Below, in pieces: positions 10,400-20,997 of a stretch of DNA of 64,000 bases. The position numbers and the translations under genes were made by a program. Source of the stretch: Strigamia acuminata (lineage: Eukaryota > Arthropoda > Chilopoda > Geophilomorpha > Linotaeniidae). The stretch covers positions 4,666,259-4,730,258 of the forward strand of contig OX442320.1 in the NCBI GenBank assembly GCA_949358305.1, given 5' to 3'. Every line of letters begins with the position of its first letter. The first letter of the stretch is position 1. The notes beneath the pieces are model-generated. The model worked only from the letters and a program-made list of their open reading frames with translations. It was not told the DNA's origin and did not search any database.

Positions 10400-11725
10400 T
10401 CAAAATTTTACTGTCGAAACCTGATTTCGAGCGTGCTTTGCCAAATGACGTTTTAATGTGTGGCCGTGCTTGTACGCTCCGACGCAAAGATGGCATTTGA
10501 ACGGCTTTTCTGCAGAATGGCTTCTCGAATGAATTTTGAGTCCACGACTACACTTGAAGGATTTGGAACAAGAAGGACATTAGAAGGGTTTCTCGTCGGA
10601 ATGCACTTTTGAATGTGATTTTAACTCGGAGCTCCGCTTGAATGAACTAGAACAGGAATCACACTTGAACGGTTTTTCCGCCAAATGGATTCGCAAATGA
10701 GTGTTGAGGTTACTGCGCTGGATGGAAGAATAGGGACACAAATGACACTTGAATTCTTTTTCTCCGGCGTGGGTCTTCAAATGACATTTTAGACTCGTGC
10801 CGGAAGAAAACGACTTGCGACATTCGGGACATTCGAACGGTTTTTCGCCCGTGTGCGTCAATAAATGAGATTTTAAAACTTGTTTGGCTTTACACGAATA
10901 AGAACACAAATGACACTTGAATGGTTTTTCTCCCGTGTGACCCCTCATGTGCATCGTCAACTCAATTCTGCGCTTGCCGGAAAAAGAACACAAATTGCAC
11001 TTGAATGGTTTTTCCGCCGAATGAACGACCGAATGCTGCTTCAAGCTGTCGCTGCGGTTACAGGTGTAAGAACACTCGTCGCATTTGAACGGCTTGTCGC
11101 TCTCGTGGTTCGCCAAGTGTCTCTTCAACGCAATGTGGGTGGAATAGAATTTAGAACAGAAGTTGCACGCGAACGGTTTTTCCCCGGTGTGTCTATGCAA
11201 GTGTGCCGTCAAACCTTGGGCTTGTTTGCAGGAAAAAGCACACAGGTGGCATTTGAACGGTTTTTCTTGTTTGTGAGTCCTTAGATGTCCCTTCAAGCTC
11301 GATGGAACGTTGGAGGAATAAGAACACAAGTGGCATTTGTGTGGTTTTTCTCCCGTGTGAGTTCTTAAATGGTGGATGAGGCAGCGCTTCAGTCTGTAGG
11401 AAGACGGACACGATTCGCATTGGAACGGTCTTTCGCCGGTGTGAGACATCATGTGATATCCCAAATATTGAACGCGTTTGGTTTTGTATTCGCATAAGTT
11501 GCAATTGTATTCGGGTTTTTGTTTGGTTCGGGGTTTTAGTGGGATTTCTTCTCCGGGGTGTTTTTTTGACATGTGGCGTTTTAAGTGCTGGCCGGTCTTG
11601 TACGCTTTGCTGCAAAGATGGCATTCGGACGGCTTTTCTCCAGTGTGGTTCATTATGTGTGATTTTAAACAGCTTTTGTGTTTACAGGCGTACGAACACA
11701 AATGGCATTCGAAACGTTTTTCCAT
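10400..11725 (-). CDS. C2H2 zinc-finger protein, ZNF copy 3, with in-frame stop before two intact fingers
   Basis: From MEKRFECHLC the frame runs through 13 fingers and meets TAA at 10580-10582, giving 381 residues. Directly after the stop the same frame continues without a shift. It holds a complete C2H2 finger (CPSC…H-SRS-H), a SAEKPF linker, a second complete finger (CHLC…H-LAK-H) and a natural-looking end at TGA 10400-10402. The stop falls in the linker at EKPF-stop-CPSC, where sister fingers have Lys, Glu, Ser or Arg; one base change of AAA or GAA would create it. So the annotated protein is probably a recently shortened version of a 15-finger protein, unless the stop is read through. 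The leader acceptor is at 11842-11843 and the donor at 13143-13144. The conserved third finger (YNCNLCEYK) is present. Role: presumed nuclear DNA-binding protein. Confidence 0.9.
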
Positions 11726-11984
11726 CGTGATGAACTTTTAAATGGCTTCCTTGTGGCGCGAATAAGAAATCAATCAGCAGCTGATCGGGTTTCCTTCACC
11801 GTGATTTCGCAGGGTGTCGATTTGGCAAATTTTGACTGCACCTGAAAAATATACAAAATATACAAAATATACAAAATGTCCAAGATGTTATTTGTAAATA
11901 AAAGCAAAACAAAGCATCTGATCACATTGATCGGGAGAGAGGATTCCTTTCGACTAGGAATATTTTTGACTTTTGGCAAAACCG

Positions 11985-12645
11985 GACTCTTTTCGACCAG
12001 GATTGTACTCGACTAGGATTCCATTCGACCGGATTTTTTTCGACCAGGATTCCATTCGACTGGATTTTTTTCGACCAGGAATATTTTCGACCAAGATTTT
12101 TTTCGACCAGGATTCCTCTCGACAGGAGTTCCTTTCGTCTGGAAAAATTTTCGACTTGGTTGAAAGAAATCCTTCATTTTTATTTTGTGATTTTCATCAT
12201 TTTTGATAATTTTTCTCTTTATTTCTAGTTGATTTTATCATTTTTTGGTGTTTTCTCTTTATTTCTAGTTGATTTTATCATTTTTTGGTGTTTTCTCATC
12301 ATTTTGTTTTATTTTTTATGTTTATTTTCTTATTTTCGACCAAGATTCATTTTCATCCAAGTCGAAAATAATCGTGGTCGAAAGAAATCCTGGTTAAGAG
12401 GAATCCTGGTCGAAAGAAATCCTGGTTAAGAGGAGTCCTGGTTAAGAATAATCCTGGTCGAAAGAAATCCTGGTTAAGAGGAATCCTGGTCGAAAGAATT
12501 CAGAGTCGACAGAATTCCTGATCGAGAGAATTCCTGATCGAACAGATTAGCGGTCGAAAAATATCAGGTCGAAAATAATCCAGTCGAAATTTATCCAGTC
12601 AAAAATAGTACTGATCGAAAGGAATCCAGTCGAAAAAATTCCACC
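11985..12645. repeat. Inverted satellite of TTTCGACCAGGATTCC units
   Basis: Left half (about 11985-12150) carries roughly 20-bp units reading 'tttcgaccaggatt'. Right half (about 12340-12640) carries the reverse complement 'aatcctggtcgaaag'. Between them lies a short AT-rich spacer with its own duplicated piece ('tctttatttctagttgattttatca', twice). It lies in the leader intron of ZNF copy 3, so the pre-mRNA could form a long hairpin. Confidence 0.85.
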
Positions 12646-13144
12646 CTGCCGAAACTACGTCATTTCCTATCGATTAAGCATTATTCTATAGCAGCTTTTA
12701 ATATTTTTGCTCATTTCGGAAAGATATTTGGATAAAAAAAAAAGTTTTTGTACGAAAAAGTAGTGGGAAAACTCTGCTAACTCTCCGTGGCAATAGGAAT
12801 CAACTCAGAAAATAACCAAACAACTTTTCTCGGAATCATTTTTTAATCAAATGCATTTTTTAATTAAAATTTAAAAATGTCACGATAAGCGCCACACCCT
12901 AAATATAAGATACAATATTAATGGACTTGTGTGCGCACCAAAAAAGCCACATTGACATGAGTGTGAGTGCCCAAAAAACCCATTTTTACATGTTTGTGCG
13001 CCTAAATAGGCCTTTTTTTACATGTGTGCGCTAGAAAAGGTCATTTTTCTTGCTGTTTGTTGTCATAGTCAATGACAGATTCTGTAAATAGGGGTCCTGA
13101 ACCGTGATCCCTGACCAAATACAGTTATTTTAACACTAACATAC

Positions 13145-13312
13145 CTGTTTAGATGCTCACAACTCAGAAACTAGGGAACGTGGTCAATGCAACACCCACG
13201 GAATGGCCAAGGAATGTGGACGACTGCTGTAAACACCGGATGCGATAATGTCAACATCGCGCCGATGTATATATCGATTAACATCGATACTTTAGCCATA
13301 TATCGATATTTT
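13145..13312 (-). promoter_or_regulatory. ZNF copy 3 leader exon with CGATA cluster
   Basis: The exon 1 donor is at 13143-13144. Three ATCGAT-type words, including TATCGATA, lie at about 13274-13312 in the same arrangement as 2613-2656. A DRE-like core promoter is inferred from sequence only. Confidence 0.45.
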
Positions 13313-13390
13313 TCATAAAACGTGAGTATTTCGGAGTAAAAACAGTAAATAAATGGACACAAACAGGAAGTTTGAATTTATCTTTATTTT

Positions 13391-13505
13391 TCAGCCGGAC
13401 GGATACAATCGGTTGAGGTGGTCGATGATTGACACGTATTTTGTTTGGTTTTAAGGCACACAGGATCAGAATCGATTTTAATCGTCGTTTGATTTAATGA
13501 GAATA
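13391..13505 (-). pseudogene. PEX12 3'-end remnant (exon 4/exon 5 deletion fusion)
   Basis: Same structure and same internal deletion as 2738-2850. Exon 4 start (TTAAATCAA… region, diverged) is joined to the exon 5 tail encoding …YVSNIDHL-like sequence. Reading frames are lost. Confidence 0.8.
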
Positions 13506-13875
13506 GAAGAAAATGTGAGGAAAATTGTCAGGAAAAAATCACTCGGTAATGAAGAAAAATTGAAGAATTTTGGAGGGAAAAATTAGATTTTTGGGTAAAT
13601 ATTGTTATTTAATTTGGAAACACGAATTTTTGGGTAAAAGAATTCTTATTTGGAAAAAAAAGTCAATTCTTTTTGGTGTTTTCTGCGAGAAATTGAATTT
13701 TTTAGGTTAAAAGTTGGTTTTATTGAGTAATAAATTGAATTTCAGGTTAAAAATTGATTTTATTGAGTAAAAAATTAAATTTTTGGTAAAATCTTTTTTT
13801 TATTATTTAAAATCTTGAATTTTCGTGGTAAAAAATTGATGTGTTCATGCCAAAGAACAGAAATTTGAAATAATG

Positions 13876-15348
13876 TTACGAACACTTTTCCATGTGTTTT
13901 TTTAATACGTTTCTATGCGCGAAACGGAGAGAACACGAACGACACTCGAATGGTTTTTCTCCAGTGTGCGTCAACAAATGAGATCTCAAGTTCCCCGAAA
14001 GGGCACAAGAATAAGAACACAAATGACACTTGAACGGTTTCTCCCCAGAATGAACTCTAAAATGCACTTTGAGTTCGTGACTCCCCTTGAACGATCTCGA
14101 ACACCCAGAACATTTGAAAGGCTTCTCTTCAGAATGAGTTATCATGTGTCTCTTCAAGTTTGACGACTGCACGGTGCTGAAGGAACACAAATGACATTTG
14201 AATTGTTTTTCTCCAGTGTGAGTCAATAAGTGAGATTTCAAGTTCGACGACTGGGCGCAGCAAAAAGAACACAAGTGACACTTGAACGGTTTTTCCGCCG
14301 AGTGGGATCGTAAATGAGAGCTCAAGTGCCCCGACTGGGCGCAGCAATAAGAACACAAGTGACACTTGAATGGTTTCTCCACAGAATGAATTCTAAAATG
14401 CACTTTGAGTTCTTGACTTCGCTTGAACGAACTCGAACACCCAGAACATTTGAACAACTTCTCCGCAGAATGGACCTTCGAATGTTGTTTCAACAAATTG
14501 CTCCGCTTGAATGAACTAGAACACAAACCACACCTAAACGGCTTCTCTTCGGAATGAGTCGTCAAGTGTGACGTCAAGTTTGACGGCAGTGCGGCGGTGA
14601 ACGAACACAAATGACACTTGAAAGGTTTTTCCGCTGTGTGGGTCCGCAAATGTGACTTCAAGCTGCCGTTGTTGATGCACGAATACGAACACAAATGACA
14701 CTTGAATTCTTTTTCCCCAGCGTGGGTCTTCAAATGATATTTTAGACCCGCGCTGGAAGAAAACGATTTGCGACATTCCGGACATTCGAACAGTTTTTCA
14801 CCGGTGTGAGTCAATAAATGAGATTTTAAATTCCCTGACTGGGCGGAGCAAAATGAACACAAATGACACTTAAACGGTTTTTCTGCCGTGTGGGTTCGTA
14901 AATGCGTCTTCAGGTAACTGTTCCGGATGGAGGAATACGAACACAGATGACACTTGAACGGTTTTTCTCCAGTGTGTGTTCTCAAATGTCTGATTAGGTG
15001 GGACTTTTGTTTGAAGGAAGACGGACATGATTCACATTTGAACGGTCTTTCTCCGGTGTGGTTCATCATGTGATATGCCAAATTACAAACGATTTTGGTT
15101 TTATATTCGCACAAGTTGCAATTGTGCTCGGGTTTCTCCTTTTTTTTGGGTCGGGGTTTTAGTGCGATTTCTTCTCCAGCGTGTTTTTTTGACATGTGGC
15201 ATTTTATTGCCCAATTACTCTTAAACTCTCTGCTGCAAAGATGGCATTCGAATGGCTTCTCTCCCTTGTGGGTCGTTAAGTGTGATTTTAAACTGGATTT
15301 GTATTTCGAGGCGTGCGAACACAGATGGCACTTGTAAGGCTTTTCCAT
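13876..15348 (-). CDS. C2H2 zinc-finger protein, ZNF copy 4 (17 fingers, longest)
   Basis: A 490-residue frame starts at MEKPYKCHLC with 17 finger modules, the longest of the family. Order: two N-terminal fingers, a basic linker with RPKKKEKP, the conserved HNCNLCEYK finger, the CESCPSSF finger, then 12 more. The terminal module ends H-MEK-C (C2HC). Internal fingers such as FKCSGCSSSFKR and FKCHLCSFCCAQ recur, indicating gain of fingers by internal duplication. The leader acceptor is at 15465-15466 and the donor at 15816-15817, giving a short intron of about 350 bp. This copy preserves the transposon-free version of the site where copy 6 has a hAT-like insertion. Presumed nuclear DNA-binding factor, targets unknown. 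Confidence 0.93.
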   Translation of the reverse strand: MEKPYKCHLCSHASKYKSSLKSHLTTHKGEKPFECHLCSREFKSNWAIKCHMSKKHAGEEIALKPRPKKKEKPEHNCNLCEYKTKIVCNLAYHMMNHTGERPFKCESCPSSFKQKSHLIRHLRTHTGEKPFKCHLCSYSSIRNSYLKTHLRTHTAEKPFKCHLCSFCSAQSGNLKSHLLTHTGEKLFECPECRKSFSSSAGLKYHLKTHAGEKEFKCHLCSYSCINNGSLKSHLRTHTAEKPFKCHLCSFTAALPSNLTSHLTTHSEEKPFRCGLCSSSFKRSNLLKQHSKVHSAEKLFKCSGCSSSFKRSQELKVHFRIHSVEKPFKCHLCSYCCAQSGHLSSHLRSHSAEKPFKCHLCSFCCAQSSNLKSHLLTHTGEKQFKCHLCSFSTVQSSNLKRHMITHSEEKPFKCSGCSRSFKGSHELKVHFRVHSGEKPFKCHLCSYSCALSGNLRSHLLTHTGEKPFECRSCSLRFAHRNVLKKHMEKCS

Positions 15349-15817
15349 CGTCGTATACTTTTAAATGGCTTCTTTGTGGCACGAATGACAAATCAATTGG
15401 CAGCTGATCGTGTTTCTAGACCGTGATTTTGCAGGTTCGTTGACTTGGCAAATGTGGACGTCACCTAAGAAAAATATAAAAAATATTCATTAATGAAGGC
15501 CTTGTACTTGTGTCTTTGTATGCGCCACATGTTTGGACGTAAAAGGTTTCTATGTGTGCTTCAAAAAAGGGCATTTAGTGCACCTGAAAAGGACTTTTTA
15601 CATGTTTGCGCACCTAACAAGGTTATTGTTACGTGTTTGTGGACCTAAAAAGGTCGTATATACCTGTTTGTGCACTTAAAAAGAACATCTTTATACGTTT
15701 GATGCTGCTTGTTGTCATAGTTTACTAATTTAACGACACATTCTATAAACAGGAGTCCTGAACCCTGATCCCTGACCAGATAAAGTAATTTCGACGCAAT
15801 ATAACGCACTAACATAC

Positions 15818-16032
15818 CTGTTTAGATCCTTAAAACTCAGAAACTGAGGAGAGTGGACGATGCAACACTCATTTGTCACCACGAGAAAATGGCCGAAGCA
15901 AGATAACACTTCTCGTTCGACCTTGAGATAACCTGATTGGTTGAAGAGCATGTTCTCCATGACTACAATAGTGACTTCCCGCCGATATTACGATATACAT
16001 CGATAAATATCGACACTTTACTCATATTTCAA
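15818..16032 (-). promoter_or_regulatory. ZNF copy 4 leader exon and CGATA-rich promoter
   Basis: Exon 1 ends at 15818. Upstream, ATCGATAAATATCGACA and related words at about 15985-16020 are nearly identical to those upstream of copy 6 (about 24100-24135). The minus-strand leader holds an open frame ending FLSFKDLNR at the donor. Confidence 0.45.
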
Positions 16033-16121
16033 TTTTTTTTCTTCAAATTTTGTGACATAAAGGTAAGTATTTCGTAAATAAATGGACACAAACGGAAAAA
16101 ATTTGATTTAATTTTTATTTT

Positions 16122-16378
16122 TCAGCTGGGATGAGGTGGTCGATGTTTGACACGTATTTTCTCACTGAGCATGCGCCGTGATGTTGGATGTGTTGGTGGA
16201 TGCTGTGGTAGCAGAAGACGAATCTTTTGAGCAAGGGAAATCGTTAAAATAGCCGATGGATTGAGAAATTGAATTGTTTCGAGTATTTACCCGGATGTCG
16301 ATAATGCTGTATCGTTTGTTCGTTTTTAAGGCACAGTGGACACAGGTGAGGATCGATTTTAACCGTTAATTGATTTAA
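16122..16378 (-). pseudogene. PEX12 exons 4-5 remnant with intron, frameshifted
   Basis: Contains copies of PEX12 exon 5 (16122-about 16233), the intervening short intron and exon 4. Compared with the intact gene, exon 4 has lost one A in a run of six, causing a frameshift after CPLCLK. In exon 5, YRC has become YHS (one RING cysteine lost), CPV has become CSV, and the end is shortened just before the stop. Clearly nonfunctional, but about the full 3' segment is retained. Confidence 0.9.
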
Positions 16379-16554
16379 CTGAGAAGAGAAGAACTCGTTA
16401 GGAAAGTTGGGTAAAAAATTTGGTTTTATTGTGTGAGGAAATTTAATTTTCGTGGTACAATTGATGATTTTAAATGCAATAAGTTTTATTTCTTGGTAAG
16501 TATTATGAAAAATTCGAATATTTTAGAATTATTGATTTCCTTGTTTGAAAAATT

Positions 16555-16850
16555 TAATTTATTTGGAAAATTGAATTTATTTATTTGGAAAATTGCATTT
16601 ATTTATTTGGAAAATTGAATTTATTTATTTGGAAAATTAAATTTATTTATTTGGAAAATTAAATTTATTTATTTGGAAAATTGAATTTATTTATTTGGAA
16701 AATTAAATTTATTTATTTGGAAAATTAAATTTATTTATTTGGAAAATTAAATTTATTTATTTGGAAAATTGAATTTATTTATTTGGAAAATTAAATTTAT
16801 TTATTTGGAAAATTGAATTTATTTATTTGGAAAATTGAATGTTCAAGCAA
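16555..16850. repeat. 22-bp tandem array (TTTATTTATTTGGAAAATTGAA, about 13 copies)
   Basis: Nearly perfect head-to-tail repeats with G/A variation at one position. Upstream of ZNF copy 4, within the region corresponding to PEX12 intron 4 sequence (compare 29950-30180). Confidence 0.95.
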
Positions 16851-16984
16851 AATCAATTTAGTAAAGTCAAAAATTAAACTTATCAAGTCGAAAATCGAAT
16901 TTATTTTAAGTAAAAATTATATATTCAAGTAAAATCGACTCATTTAAGTCGAAAATCGAATTATCCAAGCCGAAAATCGAACTT

Positions 16985-17080
16985 TCCTAGTCGATAATGC
17001 TGTTCGTTTTCAAGGCACAGTGGACACAGATGAGGATCCATTTTAACCGTTAATTGATTCAACTGAGAAGAGAAGAACTC
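16985..17080 (-). pseudogene. PEX12 exon 4 fragment
   Basis: Second copy of the exon 4 region ('gaagagaagaactccttagg', 'gaggatccattttaaccgttaattgatt') next to satellite sequence. The frame is broken. Confidence 0.7.
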
Positions 17081-17269
17081 CTTAGGAAGGTTGATAGGAA
17101 AAATCGTTCGGAATGAAGAAAAATTTAAGTAATTTTGGAGAAAAAAATCGAATCTTTGGGTGAAATGTTTTTTTTAATTTGGAAAAATGATTTTTAGGTA
17201 AAAATAAATGGGTTTTGTTGGGTGAGAAAGTTTAATTTTCGTGTTAAAATTGATGATTTTAAATGCAAT

Positions 17270-17350
17270 CGACGTTTGTGATGTTGGATGTGTTGATGGA
17301 AGCAGTGGTAGCAGCAGACGAATCTTTTTAACAAGGAAAGTCGTTAAAAT
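17270..17350 (-). pseudogene. PEX12 exon 5 fragment
   Basis: Matches 'gatgttggatgtgttg.tgga.gc.gtggtagcag.agacgaatctttt' of exon 5 but lacks the rest. With 16985-17080 it shows that this spacer contains a second, rearranged PEX12 tail. Confidence 0.7.
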
Positions 17351-18219
17351 AGCCGATTGATTGAGACGAAAATTGATTTTTGGGGTAATGTTGTTTTTTT
17401 ATTTTGGAAAAATGAATTTTAGATAAAAAAAAATCGTTTTTCTGTGTAAAGAAAATTGATCTTTATTAAGGTAAAATTGATGATTTTAAGTGCAACAAGT
17501 TTCATTTATACAAAAAAAAAATAGAATGTTTCAGGAAAATCGATTTATTTATTTGGAAAATTGAATTTATTTTAAATATAAATTGAATATTAATTAAAAG
17601 CGACTCATGTAAATTGAAAATCAAATTTATGTTAAGAAATAATTAAATTTTCAAGTAAAATCGATTTATTTAATTCGAACATCAAACTATCAAGGTTGAA
17701 AATTATTTATTTTTGGCTAAAAATGAGTTTGTAGGTCTCTATTCCACTTAGGCGTCCGTTGTACTGAAAAGGGCGTTGAAAAGGTTTTCTTGACTAAAAC
17801 AAGGTTTTAGGTTTAATCCTTGAAGTCTACTTCAGCAATTATACTCTGTACTCACAAACTACTGTTTGCGCCTGGTATCTTGATACTAAATTCGTACAGC
17901 GCATCCCATTCCAGTTATTATTTAGCAGTATTAAGCCTAATAGTAGGCCTAATAACGCTAAATAAGGTAAATAAATAAAAATATTTTTGTACTACGCTGT
18001 AAATCACTTTTAATAATGAGTTTACTGTGGTTTATTTACTTTATTTTAGCATAATCATGGTTAGGGCCTTCGGATTCCCCATTCTCAGCAACAAAATAAA
18101 GTAAATGTTAATAGCATCTATCTTCATGTTCTCAAACTAATTGATTATTTAGAAATGGGTTTATGTCACGCTTTTGTTTTTATTTATGATGAAGTGCCAG
18201 TAACGTCATAAACCTATTT
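17351..18219. other. AT-rich spacer, no gene recognised
   Basis: Continues the diverged PEX12 intron-like repeats to about 17710, then unique-looking AT-rich sequence with short inverted words (for example 'agcctaatagtaggcctaataacg'). No coding signal was seen. Confidence 0.4.
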
Positions 18220-19191
18220 CTAAGTAACACCATGTTGCGCACACATTGTTAAGTGCTTTTTCAATATTTGGCTATTCCGGAAGAAACGAGAACACAAATG
18301 ACACTTGAATGATTTTTCTCCCGTGTGGGTCTTCAAATGTTGTTCTAGGCCCCCGCTGGAAGAAAATAACTTCTGACATTCGGGACATTCGAACCGTTTT
18401 TCACCGGTGTGAGTCAACAAATGTCTTTTCAAGTTCGGCGACTGGGCGGAGCAAAATGAACACAAATGACACTTGAACGGTTTTTCCCCTGAGTGCGATC
18501 GTAAATGCGTCTTGAGGCTACTGTTATAGACAGAAGAAAACGAACACAAATGACATTTGAAATGTTTTTCTCCGGTGTGTCTCAATAAATGAGCTTTTAA
18601 GTGACCAGACTGGGTGCAGCAATAAGAACACAAATGACACGAAAACGGCTTTTCTCCAGTGTGAGTCAACAAATGAGATTTTAAATTCCCTGACTGGGCG
18701 GAGCAAAATGAACACAAATGACACTTGAACGGTTTTTCTGCCGTGTGTGTTCTCAAATGGCAGATGAGGTTGCACTTTAGCTTGAAGGAACACGGACATG
18801 ATTCACATTTGAACGGTCTTTCTCCGGTGTGAGTCATCATGTGATATGCCAACAATTGAACGTTTCTAGTTTTATATTCGCACAAGTTGCAATTGTGCTC
18901 GGGTTTCTCCTTTTTGGTTCGGGGTTTTCGTGGAATTTCTTCTCCAGGATGTTTTTTTGACGTGTGAAGTTTTATTGCCTGGTTACTCTTAAACGCTTTG
19001 CTGCAATGGATTTCTACTCCAGGATGGATTTTCGACTTGTGGAATTTTAATGCCCGTTTACTCTTAAATGCTTCGCTGCAAAGATGGCACTCGAATGGTT
19101 TCTCTCCCGTGTGGGTCGTCATGTGTGATTTTAAACGGCCTTTGTTTTTACAGGCGTGCGAACACAGATGGCATTTGTAAGGCTTTTCCAT
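18220..19191 (-). CDS. C2H2 zinc-finger protein, ZNF copy 5 (10 fingers plus a half finger)
   Basis: A 323-residue frame from MEKPYKCHLC. After finger 2 (about residue 57) a segment PGVEIHCSKAFKSNQ…H…KKH repeats the second half of finger 2 and its PGEE linker but has only one of the two cysteines. This is a partial tandem duplication leaving a module that cannot bind zinc normally. Then come the conserved HNCNLCEYK finger and seven more, the last ending H-LTM-C. The leader acceptor is at 19308-19309 and the donor at 20407-20408; the intron holds a TTAA-flanked transposon. Presumed nuclear DNA-binding protein. Confidence 0.92.
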   Translation of the reverse strand: MEKPYKCHLCSHACKNKGRLKSHMTTHTGEKPFECHLCSEAFKSKRALKFHKSKIHPGVEIHCSKAFKSNQAIKLHTSKKHPGEEIPRKPRTKKEKPEHNCNLCEYKTRNVQLLAYHMMTHTGERPFKCESCPCSFKLKCNLICHLRTHTAEKPFKCHLCSFCSAQSGNLKSHLLTHTGEKPFSCHLCSYCCTQSGHLKAHLLRHTGEKHFKCHLCSFSSVYNSSLKTHLRSHSGEKPFKCHLCSFCSAQSPNLKRHLLTHTGEKRFECPECQKLFSSSGGLEQHLKTHTGEKSFKCHLCSRFFRNSQILKKHLTMCAQHGVT

Positions 19192-19330
19192 CGTCGTGAA
19201 CTGTTAAATGGCTTCCTTATGGAACGAATAACAAATCAATTGGCAGCTGATCAGGTTTCTGGGACCGTGATTTCGCATGTTGCTCATTCGGGAAATTATG
19301 ACTGCACCTGAAAAAAAAAATATTCCTTAA

Positions 19331-19803
19331 CCTTCCCATAGCCAAGCCTAATTTCCACCATTGCTAGCTGTGGTCGGTCAAATCGGCCTTCTTTTAAAAT
19401 GCTTCTGCGCATGTGCAGAATCTTATTTCTCCAGGTGCAATCGCATTTTTCCTGGCCTCAGCACATGTTTTAATGTGCTCAAACCAGAAAAAATGCGATT
19501 GCACCTGGAAAAGTAAGATTGTGCACATGCGCAGAATCGTTTCAATATACCGCCTAGTGCTAAAAAGTGGCAAAACAGTGTACGGCGCTCACGTAATGGT
19601 GTTTTATGTTGTAAATATTATAATTATTATTGGTTTAACTTATTCCTAATCAAAATAACATTAGAACTTTGTTATTATAAATTTATAAAAAATATTTTTG
19701 GAGGAATTAAAGCTGGTCCCCTAAATTAATTTTCAGGGAAAAAAAAGTTATAGTTATTTTACTACTTTTGTTATTTTTCTGACCCACCATGGCTATGGGA
19801 AGG
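19331..19803. mobile_element. piggyBac-like MITE (TTAA target duplication)
   Basis: Ends are exact inverted repeats CCTTCCCATAGCCA / TGGCTATGGGAAGG flanked by TTAA on both sides (19327-19330, 19804-19807). Inside is a second inverted repeat around 'tgcgcatgtgcagaatctta…ccaggtgcaatcgcattttt' (about 19402-19535). It has no transposase. It lies in the ZNF copy 5 leader intron; the equivalent place in copy 7 (about 26370) lacks it. Confidence 0.9.
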
Positions 19804-20408
19804 TTAATATAAAATAAACCATTGAACTTGTGACTGTGTACGCGCCTAAAAAGGCCGTTTATACATGTTTGTGCGCCTAAAAATGTGACTAGATAATCTT
19901 TCGCAAAGGTAAACCTTGTATAGAATAAAGCTAGTTATTGGTATTTCTGGTACATACAACATGACTTATAAATAGTATCGTCCTATGGCTAGGGGTACTG
20001 AGTTCCTGTAATATAGCTGCGTTATCTTTGAGCTACATATTGCTGAGCAGCCCACCCGAACCCCCGTGCAGTAAGCTGTTGACGTCACCTGGTCTTGTGA
20101 CTCAGACAAGGCAATGCTATGGATGGCCGTCCGCCATCATAGAGTGCTATTTCTCCCCGTCGCGCACGGTAAAGGCCCTGAGAAATATCTAATACATTTG
20201 CTATATGCAATGTTATAATTATATGATGTTCAAGTTTTCCTGTCATAAAAAAACATTTTTACATGTTTGTGCACATAAAAAGGCCTTTTTTGATGCTCCT
20301 TGTTGCCATAGTTTATTAAATTAATGACAAATTCTATAAAGAGGGGTCCTGAAGCGTGATCCCTGAGCAGATAAAGTAATTTCCACACAACATATCGCAC
20401 TAACATAC

Positions 20409-20560
20409 CTGTGTAGATCCTTAAAACTCAGGAACTGAGGAATGTGGACGATGAAACACTCGGTACGAGACAATGGCAGAAGCGAATGACGCCGACGATA
20501 GGTGGCTCGGCGCCATTTCACCTGTATTATAATTTATCCATTACTAGGAATGACTAATGC
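20409..20560 (-). promoter_or_regulatory. ZNF copy 5 leader exon and upstream region
   Basis: The donor is at 20407-20408. The minus-strand leader has an ATG-initiated frame of 38 codons reaching the donor (…FLSFKDLHR). It stays open after splicing to exon 2 and ends shortly before the ZNF ATG. Sequence at about 20510-20580 matches the leader of copy 7 (about 29170-29240). Confidence 0.4.
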
Positions 20561-20639
20561 ATACTAAGCGTGCCTAGTGTCCAATTCCCCATTACAGCCA
20601 ATAAAACGGTTAAGGTGGGGTTGGGAGAGGGCTAGAGTG

Positions 20640-20895
20640 GAAATTTGGAAAATTTAATTTATTTGGAAAATTTAACTTCTTTGGAAAATTTAACTTCTTT
20701 GCAAAATTTAATGTATTTGGAAAATTTAATTCATTTGGAAAATTTAATTTATTTGGAAAATTTAATTTATTTGGAAAATTTAATTTATTTGGAAAATTTA
20801 ATTTATTTGGAAAATTTAATTTATTTGGAAAATTTAAATTATTTGGAAAATTTAATTTAGTTGGAAAATTTAATTTATTTGGAAAATTTAAGAAA
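20640..20895. repeat. 18-bp tandem array (TTTGGAAAATTTAATTTA, about 13 copies)
   Basis: Nearly perfect repeat, open in several frames on both strands. Related in sequence to 16555-16850 and to 29960-30010 in PEX12 intron 4. Confidence 0.95.
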
Positions 20896-20997
20896 TTCAA
20901 ATACAAATTGAATATTCAATTCAGTTGAAAATTAATTTATTTCAAGTAAAATTGAATGTTCAAGCAAAATCCATTTAATAAAGTAAAAAATTAAGGA

